Origin: Clostridiales bacterium
Lineage (GTDB): Bacteria; Bacillota; Clostridia; Oscillospirales; Acutalibacteraceae
Assembly: GCA_018364155.1 (NCBI GenBank)
Contig: JAGZMM010000004.1
Span: 1 to 64,000 of the forward strand
Direction of reading: 5' to 3'
Length of the DNA: 64,000 bases
Shown: positions 25,566 through 34,213 of the stretch, in pieces
Layout of the letters: each line of letters starts with the position of its first letter
How positions within the stretch are numbered: position 1 is the first letter of the stretch
Translations under genes and position numbers: made by a program
Notes under the pieces: generated by a model
What the model was told of the DNA's origin: nothing
What the model saw: the letters and a program-made list of their open reading frames with translations, nothing else
Database searches by the model: none

Positions 25566-25594
25566 ATTTTAACGCAAATGCGCACACATTGCAA
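25566..25594 (-). promoter_or_regulatory. Sigma-A promoter of purC
   Basis: Minus strand: TTGCAA (25589-25594), 17-base spacer, TAAAAT (25566-25571). Confidence 0.75.
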
Positions 25595-25686
25595 GACGGG
25601 ATGCCGGTTTCTCCGACAAAATACGACCCATGCTTTTTCTCCGAAAAAGACGGAAGAGACAAACCGGCCTGCAAAAAACGGATGGC

Positions 25687-26901
25687 TTAGAAGACCTGCT
25701 TGATGCGCTCGATGGCCCGCACGGTGTTCTCATAGGTGCCGAAGGCGGTCAGGCGGAAATAGCCCTCGCCGGAGGGGCCGAAGCCGGAACCGGGGGTACC
25801 CACCACCTGGGCCTTATGAAGCAGGGTATCGAAGAAGTCCCAGGAGGTCATGTTGTCCGGCGTTTTCATCCAGATGTAGGGAGCGTTCACGCCGCCGTAT
25901 ACGGTAAATCCTGCAGCGGCCAAACCCTCGCGGATGGTTTTGGCATTGTTCCGGTAATAGTCGATGGTTTCGCGGATTTCCTTTTGGCCTTGTTCGGAAT
26001 AGATAGCCGCTGCTCCCTTCTGGACAATGTAGGGCACGCCGTTAAACTTCGTGGTCTGACGGCGCAACCAGAGGGCATTGAGGGAAACCCCGCCGCACTG
26101 GAGTTCCTTAGGCACCACCGTATAAGCGCAGCGGGTACCGGTGAAGCCGGCGGTTTTCGAGAAGGAACGAAACTCGATGGCGCATTTTTTGGCCCCGTCG
26201 ATCTCATAGATGCTGTGAGGCTTGTCCTCGGAGATAAAGGCCACATAGGCGCTATCGTAAAGAATCAAAGAACCATGTTCATTGGCGTAGTCCACCCATT
26301 TCTTTAAGCCCTCGTAGGTAATCATGGCGCCGGTGGGGTTGTTGGGGTAGCACAGGTAGATCACGTCGGGTACTTTGCCCTGAGGCAGGTCAGGGGTAAA
26401 CTGGTTTTCGGCGGTGCAGGGCATGTAAATAAGCCGGTCCCACCGCTCGTCAGGGCCGTAGTTCCCCGCTCTTCCGGCCATGGCGTTGGTATCCACATAG
26501 ACCGGGTAGACCGGGTCACAGACAGCCACCACGTTGTCAAGCCCTAAAATGTCGCCGATGTTGCCGCAGTCGCTCTTCGCGCCGTCGCTGATAAAAACTT
26601 CGTCCAAATCCAGCTTTACACCCCGGGGTGCAAAGTCGTAAGCGACGATTTTTTCCTTGAGAAAATCGTATCCCTGTTCCGGGCCGTAGCCGTGGAAGGT
26701 AGCGGCATTTCCCATTTCGTCCACCGCCTCATGCATGGCCTTGATGACCGACGGAGCCAGAGGACGGGTCACATCGCCAATACCCAGGCGGATGATGTCC
26801 GCATCCGGGTGGGCGGCGGTATAGGCGTTGACCTTTTTGGCAATGTTGGAAAAGAGATAGCTGCCCGGGAGTTTCCCATAATTTTCGTTGATGGTGAACA
26901 T
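25687..26901 (-). CDS. dapL: LL-diaminopimelate aminotransferase
   Basis: A 404-residue PLP enzyme that makes LL-diaminopimelate directly from tetrahydrodipicolinate, bypassing the acylated intermediates. The N-terminus (NENYGKLPGSYLFSNIAKKV) and GIGDVTRPLAP are diagnostic of DapL. The PLP lysine lies in SFSKTAGF (about residue 247), with PNNPTGAMI and YDSAYVAFI upstream of it. It follows dapF on the same strand after 91 bases with no terminator, so they form a dapF-dapL operon feeding lysine and peptidoglycan synthesis. Confidence 0.95.
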   Translation of the reverse strand: MFTINENYGKLPGSYLFSNIAKKVNAYTAAHPDADIIRLGIGDVTRPLAPSVIKAMHEAVDEMGNAATFHGYGPEQGYDFLKEKIVAYDFAPRGVKLDLDEVFISDGAKSDCGNIGDILGLDNVVAVCDPVYPVYVDTNAMAGRAGNYGPDERWDRLIYMPCTAENQFTPDLPQGKVPDVIYLCYPNNPTGAMITYEGLKKWVDYANEHGSLILYDSAYVAFISEDKPHSIYEIDGAKKCAIEFRSFSKTAGFTGTRCAYTVVPKELQCGGVSLNALWLRRQTTKFNGVPYIVQKGAAAIYSEQGQKEIRETIDYYRNNAKTIREGLAAAGFTVYGGVNAPYIWMKTPDNMTSWDFFDTLLHKAQVVGTPGSGFGPSGEGYFRLTAFGTYENTVRAIERIKQVF

Positions 26902-26992
26902 GACGATAAAACATCCTTTCTGATTCTATGGGTTAGACGGCCTTTTCTTTTCGGTCCGCCTGGAAGTTTCGCGAGGAAAACACGCGGGTCTT

Positions 26993-27841
26993 TTAGAGCT
27001 CCACCTCGCCGGTGAACACCGTTTCGGCAGGCCCCGTCATAAAGATGCAGCCGCTCTCCTCATCCCATTCAATGAACAAGGAACCGCCGTTTAAAATAAG
27101 CTCCGCCTTGTGGTCGCTCAGACCGTTGACATAGGCGGCCGCCAGAGACGCACACGCGCCCGTGCCGCAGGCCATGGTTTCCCCGGCGCCCCGCTCCCAC
27201 ACCCGCATACGCAGGCGGCCCCGGTCGAGCACCTTGACAAACTCGGTGTTGATCCGTTCCGGGAACAGCGGATGATGCTCAAACCGGGGGCCGAGCACCT
27301 CCAGGTTGAGCGCATCCACATCGTCCACAAACAGCACCGCGTGGGGATTGCCCATGGAGACGCAGGTGATGCGGTATTCCTTACCGGAAAGGACCACCGG
27401 GTAATCCACTACCCTTTCGCCCGCGGCGGCCACCGGGATTTTTTCCGGCGCAAACTCCGGCTTTCCCATGTTGACCCGGGCGGCGGTTACCTTTCCGTTC
27501 TCCACCGTCAGCCATAAGGTTTTCACTCCCGCCAGGGTATCTACGGTGATGGTGGTTTCCTTCGTCAGGCCGTGGTCGTATACATACTTACCCACGCAGC
27601 GGATGGCGTTGCCGCACATCTGCGCCTGGGAGCCGTCGGAATTGAACATGTCCATACGAAAGTCCGCCGTTTCGCACGGGCGGATGAGCACCAGGCCGTC
27701 CGACCCGATACCGGTATGCCGGTCGGACAGGCGTTTGGCCAGGGCGCCTGGATTCTCCACCGTTTCCTCGAAACAGTTGACGTAAATATAATCGTTGCCG
27801 ATGCCGTGCATTTTGGTAAACTTCAAGGACGCTTCCTCCAT
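26993..27841 (-). CDS. dapF: Diaminopimelate epimerase
   Basis: A 282-residue cofactor-free racemase that turns LL- into meso-diaminopimelate. The two catalytic cysteines lie in MCGNAIRC (C76) and ACGTGAC (C225). The start MHGIGNDYIYVN (residues 11-22) and GNPHAVLFV are typical. It heads the dapF-dapL operon. Translation may begin at ATG 27841 (GCAGAAATGG context, weak ribosome site) or at an alternative start a few codons later, which would not alter the domain. The upstream region has a TATAAT with a palindrome in place of the -35 box. Confidence 0.95.
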   Translation of the reverse strand: MEEASLKFTKMHGIGNDYIYVNCFEETVENPGALAKRLSDRHTGIGSDGLVLIRPCETADFRMDMFNSDGSQAQMCGNAIRCVGKYVYDHGLTKETTITVDTLAGVKTLWLTVENGKVTAARVNMGKPEFAPEKIPVAAAGERVVDYPVVLSGKEYRITCVSMGNPHAVLFVDDVDALNLEVLGPRFEHHPLFPERINTEFVKVLDRGRLRMRVWERGAGETMACGTGACASLAAAYVNGLSDHKAELILNGGSLFIEWDEESGCIFMTGPAETVFTGEVEL

Positions 27842-27884
27842 TTCTGCGGGTGATATCCAACCGCCGCATTCCTCTGATGGGGCT

Positions 27885-27890
27885 ATTATA
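27885..27890 (-). promoter_or_regulatory. -10 box of the dapF-dapL operon
   Basis: TATAAT on the minus strand, about 44 bases before the dapF start. No good TTGACA-like box stands at 16-18 bases; a palindrome lies there instead. Confidence 0.6.
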
Positions 27891-27906
27891 CACTGTTTTT
27901 TTCATT

Positions 27907-27928
27907 TGTGGAATATCCAAATTCCACA
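27907..27928. promoter_or_regulatory. Palindromic site at the -35 zone of dapF
   Basis: TGTGGAAT (27907-27914), 6 bases, ATTCCACA (27921-27928): a perfect 8+6+8 inverted repeat. Its position over the -35 zone suggests a regulator site rather than a terminator, as no T run follows on either strand. Confidence 0.5.
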
Positions 27929-28045
27929 GAAAAAGCACGGTCAAACAAGTTCTCCTTTGCCCAGCCGTCTCTGTGTGGAGCTTTTTCCCCTGTTCCTGTT
28001 CTCTTTCCTTTCCTGGCGGGAAAGGCCGCCAAACGGCCACGGCAA

Positions 28046-28085
28046 AAAAACCGCTTTTCGCCCCATGGGGTCAAAAGCGGTTTTT
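28046..28085 (-). terminator. Terminator after the ANTAR regulator gene
   Basis: A 13-bp stem (28046-28058 with 28073-28085) with A and T runs at the base, 15 bases after the stop. Confidence 0.8.
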
Positions 28086-28100
28086 CCTTCAAAAGCATTG

Positions 28101-28679
28101 TCAGCTGGCGATGTCCCCAGCGGTACGGAGAATATGAGAAGCGATCTGAGCCATGCGGGCGCCCGAGTCCATGCTGCGCTTTTGGATAAAGCGGTGCGCT
28201 TGCTCCTCGGTCATTTGATTGCGGCGCATGAGCACCTCCTTCGCCTCGGTGATCACTTGGCGTTCCAGCTCCCTCTGCTCGTCGGTTTTCGGCTTGGGCG
28301 GCAGCGTGCGCGCCTCCTGGGAAAGCCGGGCGGGCATGGTCTCAAACAGCATTTGGACACTTTCCACCAGGTCGGCGGGGGTGGTAGGCAGCGGCAGCGC
28401 CAACAGGCCGGTGGCCCGGCCCAGGTATTCCTCGCCCTGTGCCAGCAGCAGCAAGATCTCGCACCGGCTGCTGACCATGGGGGCGTACTGGGTGATGCTG
28501 CCCCGGCCCAGCTTCGTCTGGGTCACCGCAACATATTCATCCTCATTTTCATAGGATGCATCCACCATCTTCTGAAAGGTGACGCACTGCCGGCAGACGC
28601 AGAAGCCCGCCTCCTCGAGCACGGTACGAAGCTGGGCCGCCATCTGACTGTCTGAGAATGCGATTAATACCTTTTTCAT
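28101..28679 (-). CDS. ANTAR-domain regulator (AmiR/NasT-like antiterminator)
   Basis: A 192-residue protein with an N-terminal pseudo-receiver-like domain (KKVLIAFSDSQMAAQLRTVL onward; the usual phosphorylated Asp is not evident) and a C-terminal three-helix ANTAR domain from about residue 125 (ELERQVITEAKEVLMRRNQM, EEQAHRFIQKRSMDSGARMA). ANTAR proteins bind RNA and prevent transcription termination. ATG 28679 is chosen (GGGG 9 bases upstream); ATG 28688 is possible. Its own leader holds a terminator hairpin right after the promoter, which could be a target. Neighbours give no clue to the signal sensed. Confidence 0.8.
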   Translation of the reverse strand: MKKVLIAFSDSQMAAQLRTVLEEAGFCVCRQCVTFQKMVDASYENEDEYVAVTQTKLGRGSITQYAPMVSSRCEILLLLAQGEEYLGRATGLLALPLPTTPADLVESVQMLFETMPARLSQEARTLPPKPKTDEQRELERQVITEAKEVLMRRNQMTEEQAHRFIQKRSMDSGARMAQIASHILRTAGDIAS

Positions 28680-28749
28680 GTGTTTCATCCCCTGCCTAAC
28701 CAATAAAATCCTACGGGACCGACGAAACAACTCCGACCCGTAATCGACG

Positions 28750-28791
28750 AAAAAAGGACAAAGGCGCTCCCCCACAGGAACGCCTTTGTCC
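28750..28791 (-). terminator. Terminator hairpin in the leader of the ANTAR gene
   Basis: An 11-bp perfect stem (28756-28766 with 28781-28791) followed on the minus strand by six T residues. It lies between the promoter (28803-28831) and the gene start (28679), so it should stop transcription unless antiterminated. Confidence 0.7.
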
Positions 28792-28802
28792 TCATAATTT
28801 GT

Positions 28803-28831
28803 ATCCTAGCACGATTTTACTGGTTTGTAAA
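28803..28831 (-). promoter_or_regulatory. Candidate sigma-A promoter of the ANTAR gene
   Basis: Minus strand: TTTACA (28826-28831), 17-base spacer, TAGGAT (28803-28808). Transcription would begin about 5 bases before the leader hairpin. Confidence 0.55.
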
Positions 28832-29025
28832 GCGGATAAACGGAAAAATTAATGAAAAAATGATGCGAAATGTAGAGAATACACCTGTTTTCTCTCAGAT
28901 AAAGAATAGCAATAGGCATATCGCTGAAACCCAAGCATCGGCACGTTTCCCTGGTCCTTTCCAAAATGTGCAATGCGTTCCCTGCCGCAGCCTAAAAGAA
29001 AAGACGGGAAAGGGGATACCGCGCG
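28832..29025. other. Gene-free, AT-rich spacer
   Basis: Together with the leader of the ANTAR gene this makes a gap of over 300 bases before the carB terminator. I see no coding frame, tRNA or clear repeat in it. Confidence 0.6.
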
Positions 29026-29064
29026 TAAAAATGGCCGTGTCGGCGTCTTACCGGCACGGCCATT
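29026..29064 (-). terminator. Terminator of the carA-carB operon
   Basis: A 10-bp outer stem (29030-29039 with 29055-29064), a 3-bp inner stem and five T residues on the minus strand, 25 bases after the carB stop. Confidence 0.8.
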
Positions 29065-29088
29065 GAGCGCCTGCTTTGTCAGGCGACC

Positions 29089-32000
29089 TTAGATTTTTGC
29101 AATGTCAATAACCGACAAGTCTTCCTTGTCCGCCTGTTCCAAGCTCATCAGGAGGGCCGTCGCCGTGTCCAAGGAGGTGATGCAGGGCGTGCCCGTTTCC
29201 ACCGCATTGCGGCGGATTAAGAAGCCGTCCCGGTTTTCCTTGCGGATGTTGGTGGGCGTGTTGACCACCAGGTCCACCTCGCCGCTTAAGATCATGTCGA
29301 GAATGTTGGGCGTGCCTTCCTCGATCTTATTGAGGCGGTGGGTCTCTACACCGTGGGCATTGAGATAGTCACAGGTGCCGCCGGTGGAATAAATCTCATA
29401 GCCAAGCTTGGCAAAGCGGCGGGCGATGTCCACAATTTCCGGCTTGTCCGCGTTCTTTACCGTGGCGATGAGCTTCTTGGTCTTGGGCAGGTCGTACCCG
29501 CCGCCGATGAACGCCTTCATCATGGCCTCCGGGAAGGAAGACGCCAACCCCAGCACCTCGCCGGTGGACTTCATTTCCGGGCCAAGGCTGATTTCCGCCC
29601 CGTAGAGCTTTTCAAAGGAGAAGACCGGCAGCTTGACCGCTACATGGTTCTTCGGCTGCACCAGGCCGTAGGAATAGCCGCATTCGGGGATGGTTTTGCC
29701 GAAGATGACGGTGGTGGCCAGGTCCACAATGTTGACCCCAGTGATTTTGCTGATATAAGGCACCGTCCGGGAAGAACGGGGATTGACCTCGATGACGTAA
29801 ACCTCGTCCTCATAGATGATAAACTGGATGTTCACAAGGCCCTTCACGTGAAGAGCTTTCGCAAGCCGGCGGGTGTATTCCACAATGGTGTCCTGGTGCT
29901 TCTGAGCGATGGACTGGGGCGGATAGACGGAAATCGAGTCGCCCGAGTGCACACCGGCCCGCTCCAGGTGCTCCATGATGCCGGGAATCAGGATGTCGTT
30001 GCCGTCGCACACAGCGTCCACTTCCAGCTCCTTGCCCATCAGGTACTTGTCCACCAGAATCGGGTGCTCCTGCACCGTCAGGTTTATGATGGCCATGAAC
30101 TGGACGATGTCATCGTCCGAAAAGGCGATCTGCATACCCTGACCGCCCAGCACATAGGAGGGGCGCACCAGCACGGGGTAGCCGAGCTTATTGGCGGCGG
30201 CGAGCGCCTCGGCGGTGGTGAACACAGTGGTTCCCGCCGGACGGGGAATTTCACACTGCTCCAAAATTGCGTCGAACTTCTTGCGGTCTTCCGCCGCGTC
30301 CACGTCCTCGGCGGAGGTGCCGAGAATCGGCACGCCCATTTCCCGCAGGGCCTGGCTTAAATTGATGGCCGTCTGGCCGCCGAACTGGACCACCGCGCCG
30401 TAGGGCTTTTCCAGCTCCACGATGTTCTGCACGTCCTCGGGGGTGAGGGGTTCAAAATAAAGTTTATCGGAAATGTCGAAGTCGGTGGAAACGGTTTCGG
30501 GATTGTTGTTGACAATGATGGTTTCAAAGCCCAGCTTTTTGAGCGCCCAGACGCAGTGAACCGAGCAGTAGTCAAACTCAATGCCCTGGCCGATGCGGAT
30601 GGGACCGGAGCCCAAAACCAGCACTTTCTTCTTGTCGGATGCGGTGTCCACCTCGTTCTCGCTGCAATAGCTCGAGTAATAGTAGGGAGTCGCGGCGGCG
30701 AACTCTGCCGCACAGGTATCCACCATCTTATAGCCGGGGACAATGCCCGTCTCCATACGGATGCGCTTGATGTCCTTTTCCGTTACGCCTGCAAAGGCGG
30801 CGATGTCCTTGTCGATAAATCCTAAGTACTTGGCCCGCTCAATGACCGCCGGGGCGGTGCCGTTCTTTTTGAGCTCTTCTTCCATCTCCACCAGAGACAG
30901 AATCCGGTCCAAAAACCACAGGTCGATCTTCGTTATGGCGTGAATCTGCTCCTTGGTGACGCCGCGGCGCATGGCCTCGGCGATGACGAAAATGCGCCGG
31001 TCGTCGATGTTGTGAAGCCGCCGCTCAATGTCCTCCTTGCTCAAGGACTCAAGCATCTTAAGCTTCAGGCAGGTGGTGTTCTGTTCCAAAGAACGGATGG
31101 ATTTCATCAGCGCCCCTTCAAAGGAAGGCGCAATGCCCATGACCTCACCTGTAGCCTTCATCTGGGTACCCAGGGTACGCTTGGCGGTGACGAATTTATC
31201 AAAGGGCCATTTGGGAATCTTGACCACGCAATAGTCGAGCATGGGCTCAAAGCAGGCGCAGGTCTTGCCCGTGATGGCGTTTTTGATTTCGTCAAGCCCG
31301 TAGCCCAGCGCCACCTTGGCCGCTACCTTGGCGATGGGGTAACCGGTAGCCTTGGACGCCAGAGCCGACGAGCGGCTGACGCGGGGGTTTACTTCGATGA
31401 CGCAGTATTCAAAGGAATCGGGGTGCAGGGCGAACTGCACGTTGCACCCGCCTTCGATTTTCAGCTCCGAAATGATGTTTAACGCCGAGGTGCGCAGCAT
31501 CTGGTGTTCTTTGTCCGCCAGAGTCTGGGAAGGGGCGACCACGATGGAGTCGCCGGTGTGCACGCCCACCGGGTCGATGTTCTCCATGTTACAGATGGTG
31601 ACCACGTTGCCCTTGCTGTCGCGCATGACCTCGTATTCGATTTCCTTCCAGCCGCCGATGTACCGTTCCACCAGCACCTCATGCACCCGGCTCAGGCGCA
31701 GGCCGTTGGTGGTAATGGCCACCAGCTCTTCATAATCGTGAGCGATGCCGCCGCCGGTGCCGCCCAAGGTATAAGCCGGGCGGATCACCACCGGGTAGCC
31801 GATGCTCTCGGTAAACGCAATGGCCGATTCCAGATCGTGCACCACCTTGCTGGTGGCGTAGGGCTCGCCGATGCGGTCAAGCGTATCCTTGAACGCCTGG
31901 CGGTCCTCCGCGTTGCGGATGGCTTCCGAAGAAGTACCCAGCATGGTGACGTCATGCTGCGCCAAAAATCCCTTTTCCTCCAATTCCATCGCGATATTGA

Positions 32001-32286
32001 GCGCATTCTGGCCGCCTAGGGTGGGCAGAATGGAATCGGGCTTTTCTTTTTTAATGATCTTGGCCACGGTGGCAGCGTTTAAGGGTTCGATGTACACCCG
32101 GTCGGCAATGTCCTTATCGGTCATAATGGTGGCAGGGTTGGAGTTAACCAGCACCACCTCGATGCCCTCTTCCTTGAGCGCCCGGCAAGCCTGGGTGCCC
32201 GCATAGTCAAACTCCGCCGCCTGACCGATGATGATCGGGCCGGAGCCCAGAACCATAACCTTCTTTATGTTCGGATTTTTAGGCAT
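29089..32286 (-). CDS. carB: Carbamoyl-phosphate synthase large subunit
   Basis: A 1065-residue subunit that makes carbamoyl phosphate for pyrimidines and arginine from ammonia delivered by CarA. It has two homologous ATP-grasp halves (MVLGSGPIIIGQAAEFDYAG at residue 11 and LVLGSGPIRIGQGIEFDYCS near 555) and a C-terminal MGS-like allosteric domain (about 930-1065, starting TKKLIATVKNADKPEI). The length is normal for Firmicutes. It overlaps the end of carA by 8 bases, so the two are translationally coupled. A terminator follows. Confidence 0.97.
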   Translation of the reverse strand: MPKNPNIKKVMVLGSGPIIIGQAAEFDYAGTQACRALKEEGIEVVLVNSNPATIMTDKDIADRVYIEPLNAATVAKIIKKEKPDSILPTLGGQNALNIAMELEEKGFLAQHDVTMLGTSSEAIRNAEDRQAFKDTLDRIGEPYATSKVVHDLESAIAFTESIGYPVVIRPAYTLGGTGGGIAHDYEELVAITTNGLRLSRVHEVLVERYIGGWKEIEYEVMRDSKGNVVTICNMENIDPVGVHTGDSIVVAPSQTLADKEHQMLRTSALNIISELKIEGGCNVQFALHPDSFEYCVIEVNPRVSRSSALASKATGYPIAKVAAKVALGYGLDEIKNAITGKTCACFEPMLDYCVVKIPKWPFDKFVTAKRTLGTQMKATGEVMGIAPSFEGALMKSIRSLEQNTTCLKLKMLESLSKEDIERRLHNIDDRRIFVIAEAMRRGVTKEQIHAITKIDLWFLDRILSLVEMEEELKKNGTAPAVIERAKYLGFIDKDIAAFAGVTEKDIKRIRMETGIVPGYKMVDTCAAEFAAATPYYYSSYCSENEVDTASDKKKVLVLGSGPIRIGQGIEFDYCSVHCVWALKKLGFETIIVNNNPETVSTDFDISDKLYFEPLTPEDVQNIVELEKPYGAVVQFGGQTAINLSQALREMGVPILGTSAEDVDAAEDRKKFDAILEQCEIPRPAGTTVFTTAEALAAANKLGYPVLVRPSYVLGGQGMQIAFSDDDIVQFMAIINLTVQEHPILVDKYLMGKELEVDAVCDGNDILIPGIMEHLERAGVHSGDSISVYPPQSIAQKHQDTIVEYTRRLAKALHVKGLVNIQFIIYEDEVYVIEVNPRSSRTVPYISKITGVNIVDLATTVIFGKTIPECGYSYGLVQPKNHVAVKLPVFSFEKLYGAEISLGPEMKSTGEVLGLASSFPEAMMKAFIGGGYDLPKTKKLIATVKNADKPEIVDIARRFAKLGYEIYSTGGTCDYLNAHGVETHRLNKIEEGTPNILDMILSGEVDLVVNTPTNIRKENRDGFLIRRNAVETGTPCITSLDTATALLMSLEQADKEDLSVIDIAKI

Positions 32287-33370
32287 GCTGCTCTCCTCCC
32301 ATCATGGCGATAAAATGATCGAATAAAAAGGCGGTGTCCTTCGGGCCGGGCGAGGCCTCCGGATGGAACTGCACCGTATAAATCGGCCGGCCGGGGAACC
32401 GCATGCCCTCCACCGTGCCATCGTTGACGTTTTCAAACGCAACCTCCACCCCTTCGGGCAGGGTTTCGCCCATCACACAGTAACCGTGGTTCTGGGAAGA
32501 AATGTAGCTGCGCCCGGACTTGGTATCCCGCACCGGATGGTTGACTCCCCGGTGGCCGTAGGCGAGCTTGCAGGTATCCGCCCCCATAGCCAGAGCCGTC
32601 AGCTGATGGCCCAGGCAGATGGCAAAAGTGGGCACATCCGAGTCAAGCAGGATACGCACCTGGTCTATGATGGGGCCGCAGTCCTTGGGGTCGCCGGGGC
32701 CGTTGGAAAGCATGACGCCGTCAGGCTTCGTGTCAAGAATGGTTTCGGCTTTGGTGGTCGCCGGGTAAACCGTAACCTCGCAGTCCCGGTCCACCAGGCA
32801 GCGCACAATATTCTGCTTGGCGCCCAGGTCCAGCAGCGCTACCTTCCAGCGATTTCCTTTCCCGAATGTTTCCACCTTCTTGCAGGTGGTTTTTTGCACT
32901 AGGTCTTTGTGGCGGTAGGCCCGGATTTTCTCCAAAGCCGCGTCCAGATCGGTGATCTCTTCGGTGGTGACCATCCCGTTCATGGTGCCGCTTTCCCGCA
33001 GGATTTTTACCAGCGCACGGGTGTCGATGCCGTGGATGCCGGTGATGTCATTGTCTTTGAGGTACTGGTTGAGGCTTTCCTCGCAGCGGAAATTGCTTTG
33101 CGTGCGGGACAGTTCGCGCAAAATAAAAGCCGAAACCCAGGGTCGTCTTGACTCTTCGTCCTTAAGGCAAACACCATAATTGCCAATTAAGGGGTACGTC
33201 ATGACCACGCCTTGTCCGGCATAAGAAGGATCCGTCAACAATTCAAGATACCCCGTCATAGAAGTGTTAAATACCACCTCACAGACGACTTCCTTTTCAG
33301 AGCCGATGCTCTGCCCGGTAAATAAGTGCCCATCCTCCAATAGCAGGAAAGCTTTCTTCAAAAGTCTCAC
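32279..33370 (-). CDS. carA: Carbamoyl-phosphate synthase small subunit
   Basis: Glutaminase subunit. The N-terminal half has the CPSase_sm fold (LEDGHLFTG, EVVFNTSMTGYLELLTDPSY, GIHGIDTRALV). The C-terminal half is a class I glutamine amidotransferase with nucleophile Cys in FAICLGHQ (about residue 252), then GHRGVNHPVRD and the His-Glu pair in VQFHPEASPG. The start could be GTG 33370 or TTG 33361, which has AGGTGA five bases upstream; the latter gives MKKAFLLLEDG, close to known CarA proteins. A sigma-A promoter lies about 100 bases upstream; I see no clear pyrimidine attenuator in that leader. Confidence 0.96.
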   Translation of the reverse strand: MRLLKKAFLLLEDGHLFTGQSIGSEKEVVCEVVFNTSMTGYLELLTDPSYAGQGVVMTYPLIGNYGVCLKDEESRRPWVSAFILRELSRTQSNFRCEESLNQYLKDNDITGIHGIDTRALVKILRESGTMNGMVTTEEITDLDAALEKIRAYRHKDLVQKTTCKKVETFGKGNRWKVALLDLGAKQNIVRCLVDRDCEVTVYPATTKAETILDTKPDGVMLSNGPGDPKDCGPIIDQVRILLDSDVPTFAICLGHQLTALAMGADTCKLAYGHRGVNHPVRDTKSGRSYISSQNHGYCVMGETLPEGVEVAFENVNDGTVEGMRFPGRPIYTVQFHPEASPGPKDTAFLFDHFIAMMGGEQHA

Positions 33371-33466
33371 CTTTCCCTTCGTGATTCACAGCCTGCTTTT
33401 GATTCGGTCGACCATTCTGTTGTCCATTTTTCCCCGCGAAAAAGGAAAAATGCTTAAACTTTCAGT

Positions 33467-33495
33467 ATTATATCATCCTTGTCTGTCGTACGCAA
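33467..33495 (-). promoter_or_regulatory. Sigma-A promoter of carA-carB
   Basis: Minus strand: TTGCGT (33490-33495), 17-base spacer, TATAAT (33467-33472). Confidence 0.7.
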
Positions 33496-33522
33496 TACCC
33501 ATTTGATTAAAATTATTTTTTG

Positions 33523-33550
33523 TTGAGCCTGCCAAATCTTGATGTATAAT
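33523..33550 (+). promoter_or_regulatory. Sigma-A promoter of the CYTH gene
   Basis: TTGAGC (33523-33528), 16-base spacer, TATAAT (33545-33550), 38 bases ahead of the ATG; back to back with the carA promoter. Confidence 0.7.
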
Positions 33551-33587
33551 TATACGTAGAACTCAAAGTAGCACGAGGAGGAAGCAT

Positions 33588-34205
33588 ATGGAAACGGAAC
33601 TGAAACTGCGATTTACAACCAAGGAGGGGTACGACCGCCTCCTCTCCCGCAAACGCCTGTCCAGTATGGTCTCTCGCAATATGATGGCCATTTATTACGA
33701 TACCCCCGACCGCCGGCTGCACCGGGAACGGATCTCCTACCGGGTGCGCAGGGAAGGGGAACGCTACATCGCCACCATCAAAGCCCAGGGAGGCGCCAAG
33801 GACGGCATCCATCAGCGGCTGGAATGGAACATTGTCCAGCCTGACGCCATTCCCGATCCCTCCCGCTTTCTCACGAACGAGGTGTTCTCCACCGATCCGA
33901 CGCAGACCCTCAAGGAAATCCTGGCCGTCATGGGAAACGGACCCTTTGAAGAACGCTGCCGCACCCAGTTTATCCGCCGTACCTCCAACATCACCAGCCC
34001 CGAAGCAGTGATCGAGCTGTGCGTGGACGACGGATTTTTAAGCGCAGGCGACAAAACGGAGGAAATCTGGGAGCTGGAACTGGAACTTTGTTCAGGAAGC
34101 GAGGAATACCTGAAAAAAATGGGGGAGTTTTTCTGCAAGGAGTACGATTTGGTCCCCGAAAACCGGTCCAAATACGCCAGGTGCCTTGCGCTGCTGGGCG
34201 AATAG
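33588..34205 (+). CDS. CYTH-domain protein (triphosphate tunnel metalloenzyme-like)
   Basis: A 205-residue protein of the CYTH family, whose members hydrolyse inorganic triphosphate, thiamine triphosphate or make cyclic AMP. The diagnostic E-x-E-x-K motif opens the protein (METELKLRF). Further charged strands line the tunnel: YYDTPDRRL, YRVRREGERYIATIK, then IELCVDDG and EIWELELEL in the second half. The exact substrate cannot be told from sequence. GAGGAGG precedes the ATG. It faces the phosphodiesterase gene tail to tail. Confidence 0.85.
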   Translation: METELKLRFTTKEGYDRLLSRKRLSSMVSRNMMAIYYDTPDRRLHRERISYRVRREGERYIATIKAQGGAKDGIHQRLEWNIVQPDAIPDPSRFLTNEVFSTDPTQTLKEILAVMGNGPFEERCRTQFIRRTSNITSPEAVIELCVDDGFLSAGDKTEEIWELELELCSGSEEYLKKMGEFFCKEYDLVPENRSKYARCLALLGE

Positions 34206-34213
34206 CCTATCCC

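Noticed and set aside
33371..33466. Pyrimidine (PyrR-type) attenuator in the carA leader
   Set aside because: No convincing terminator hairpin with T run or PyrR binding loop is present in the roughly 100-base leader.
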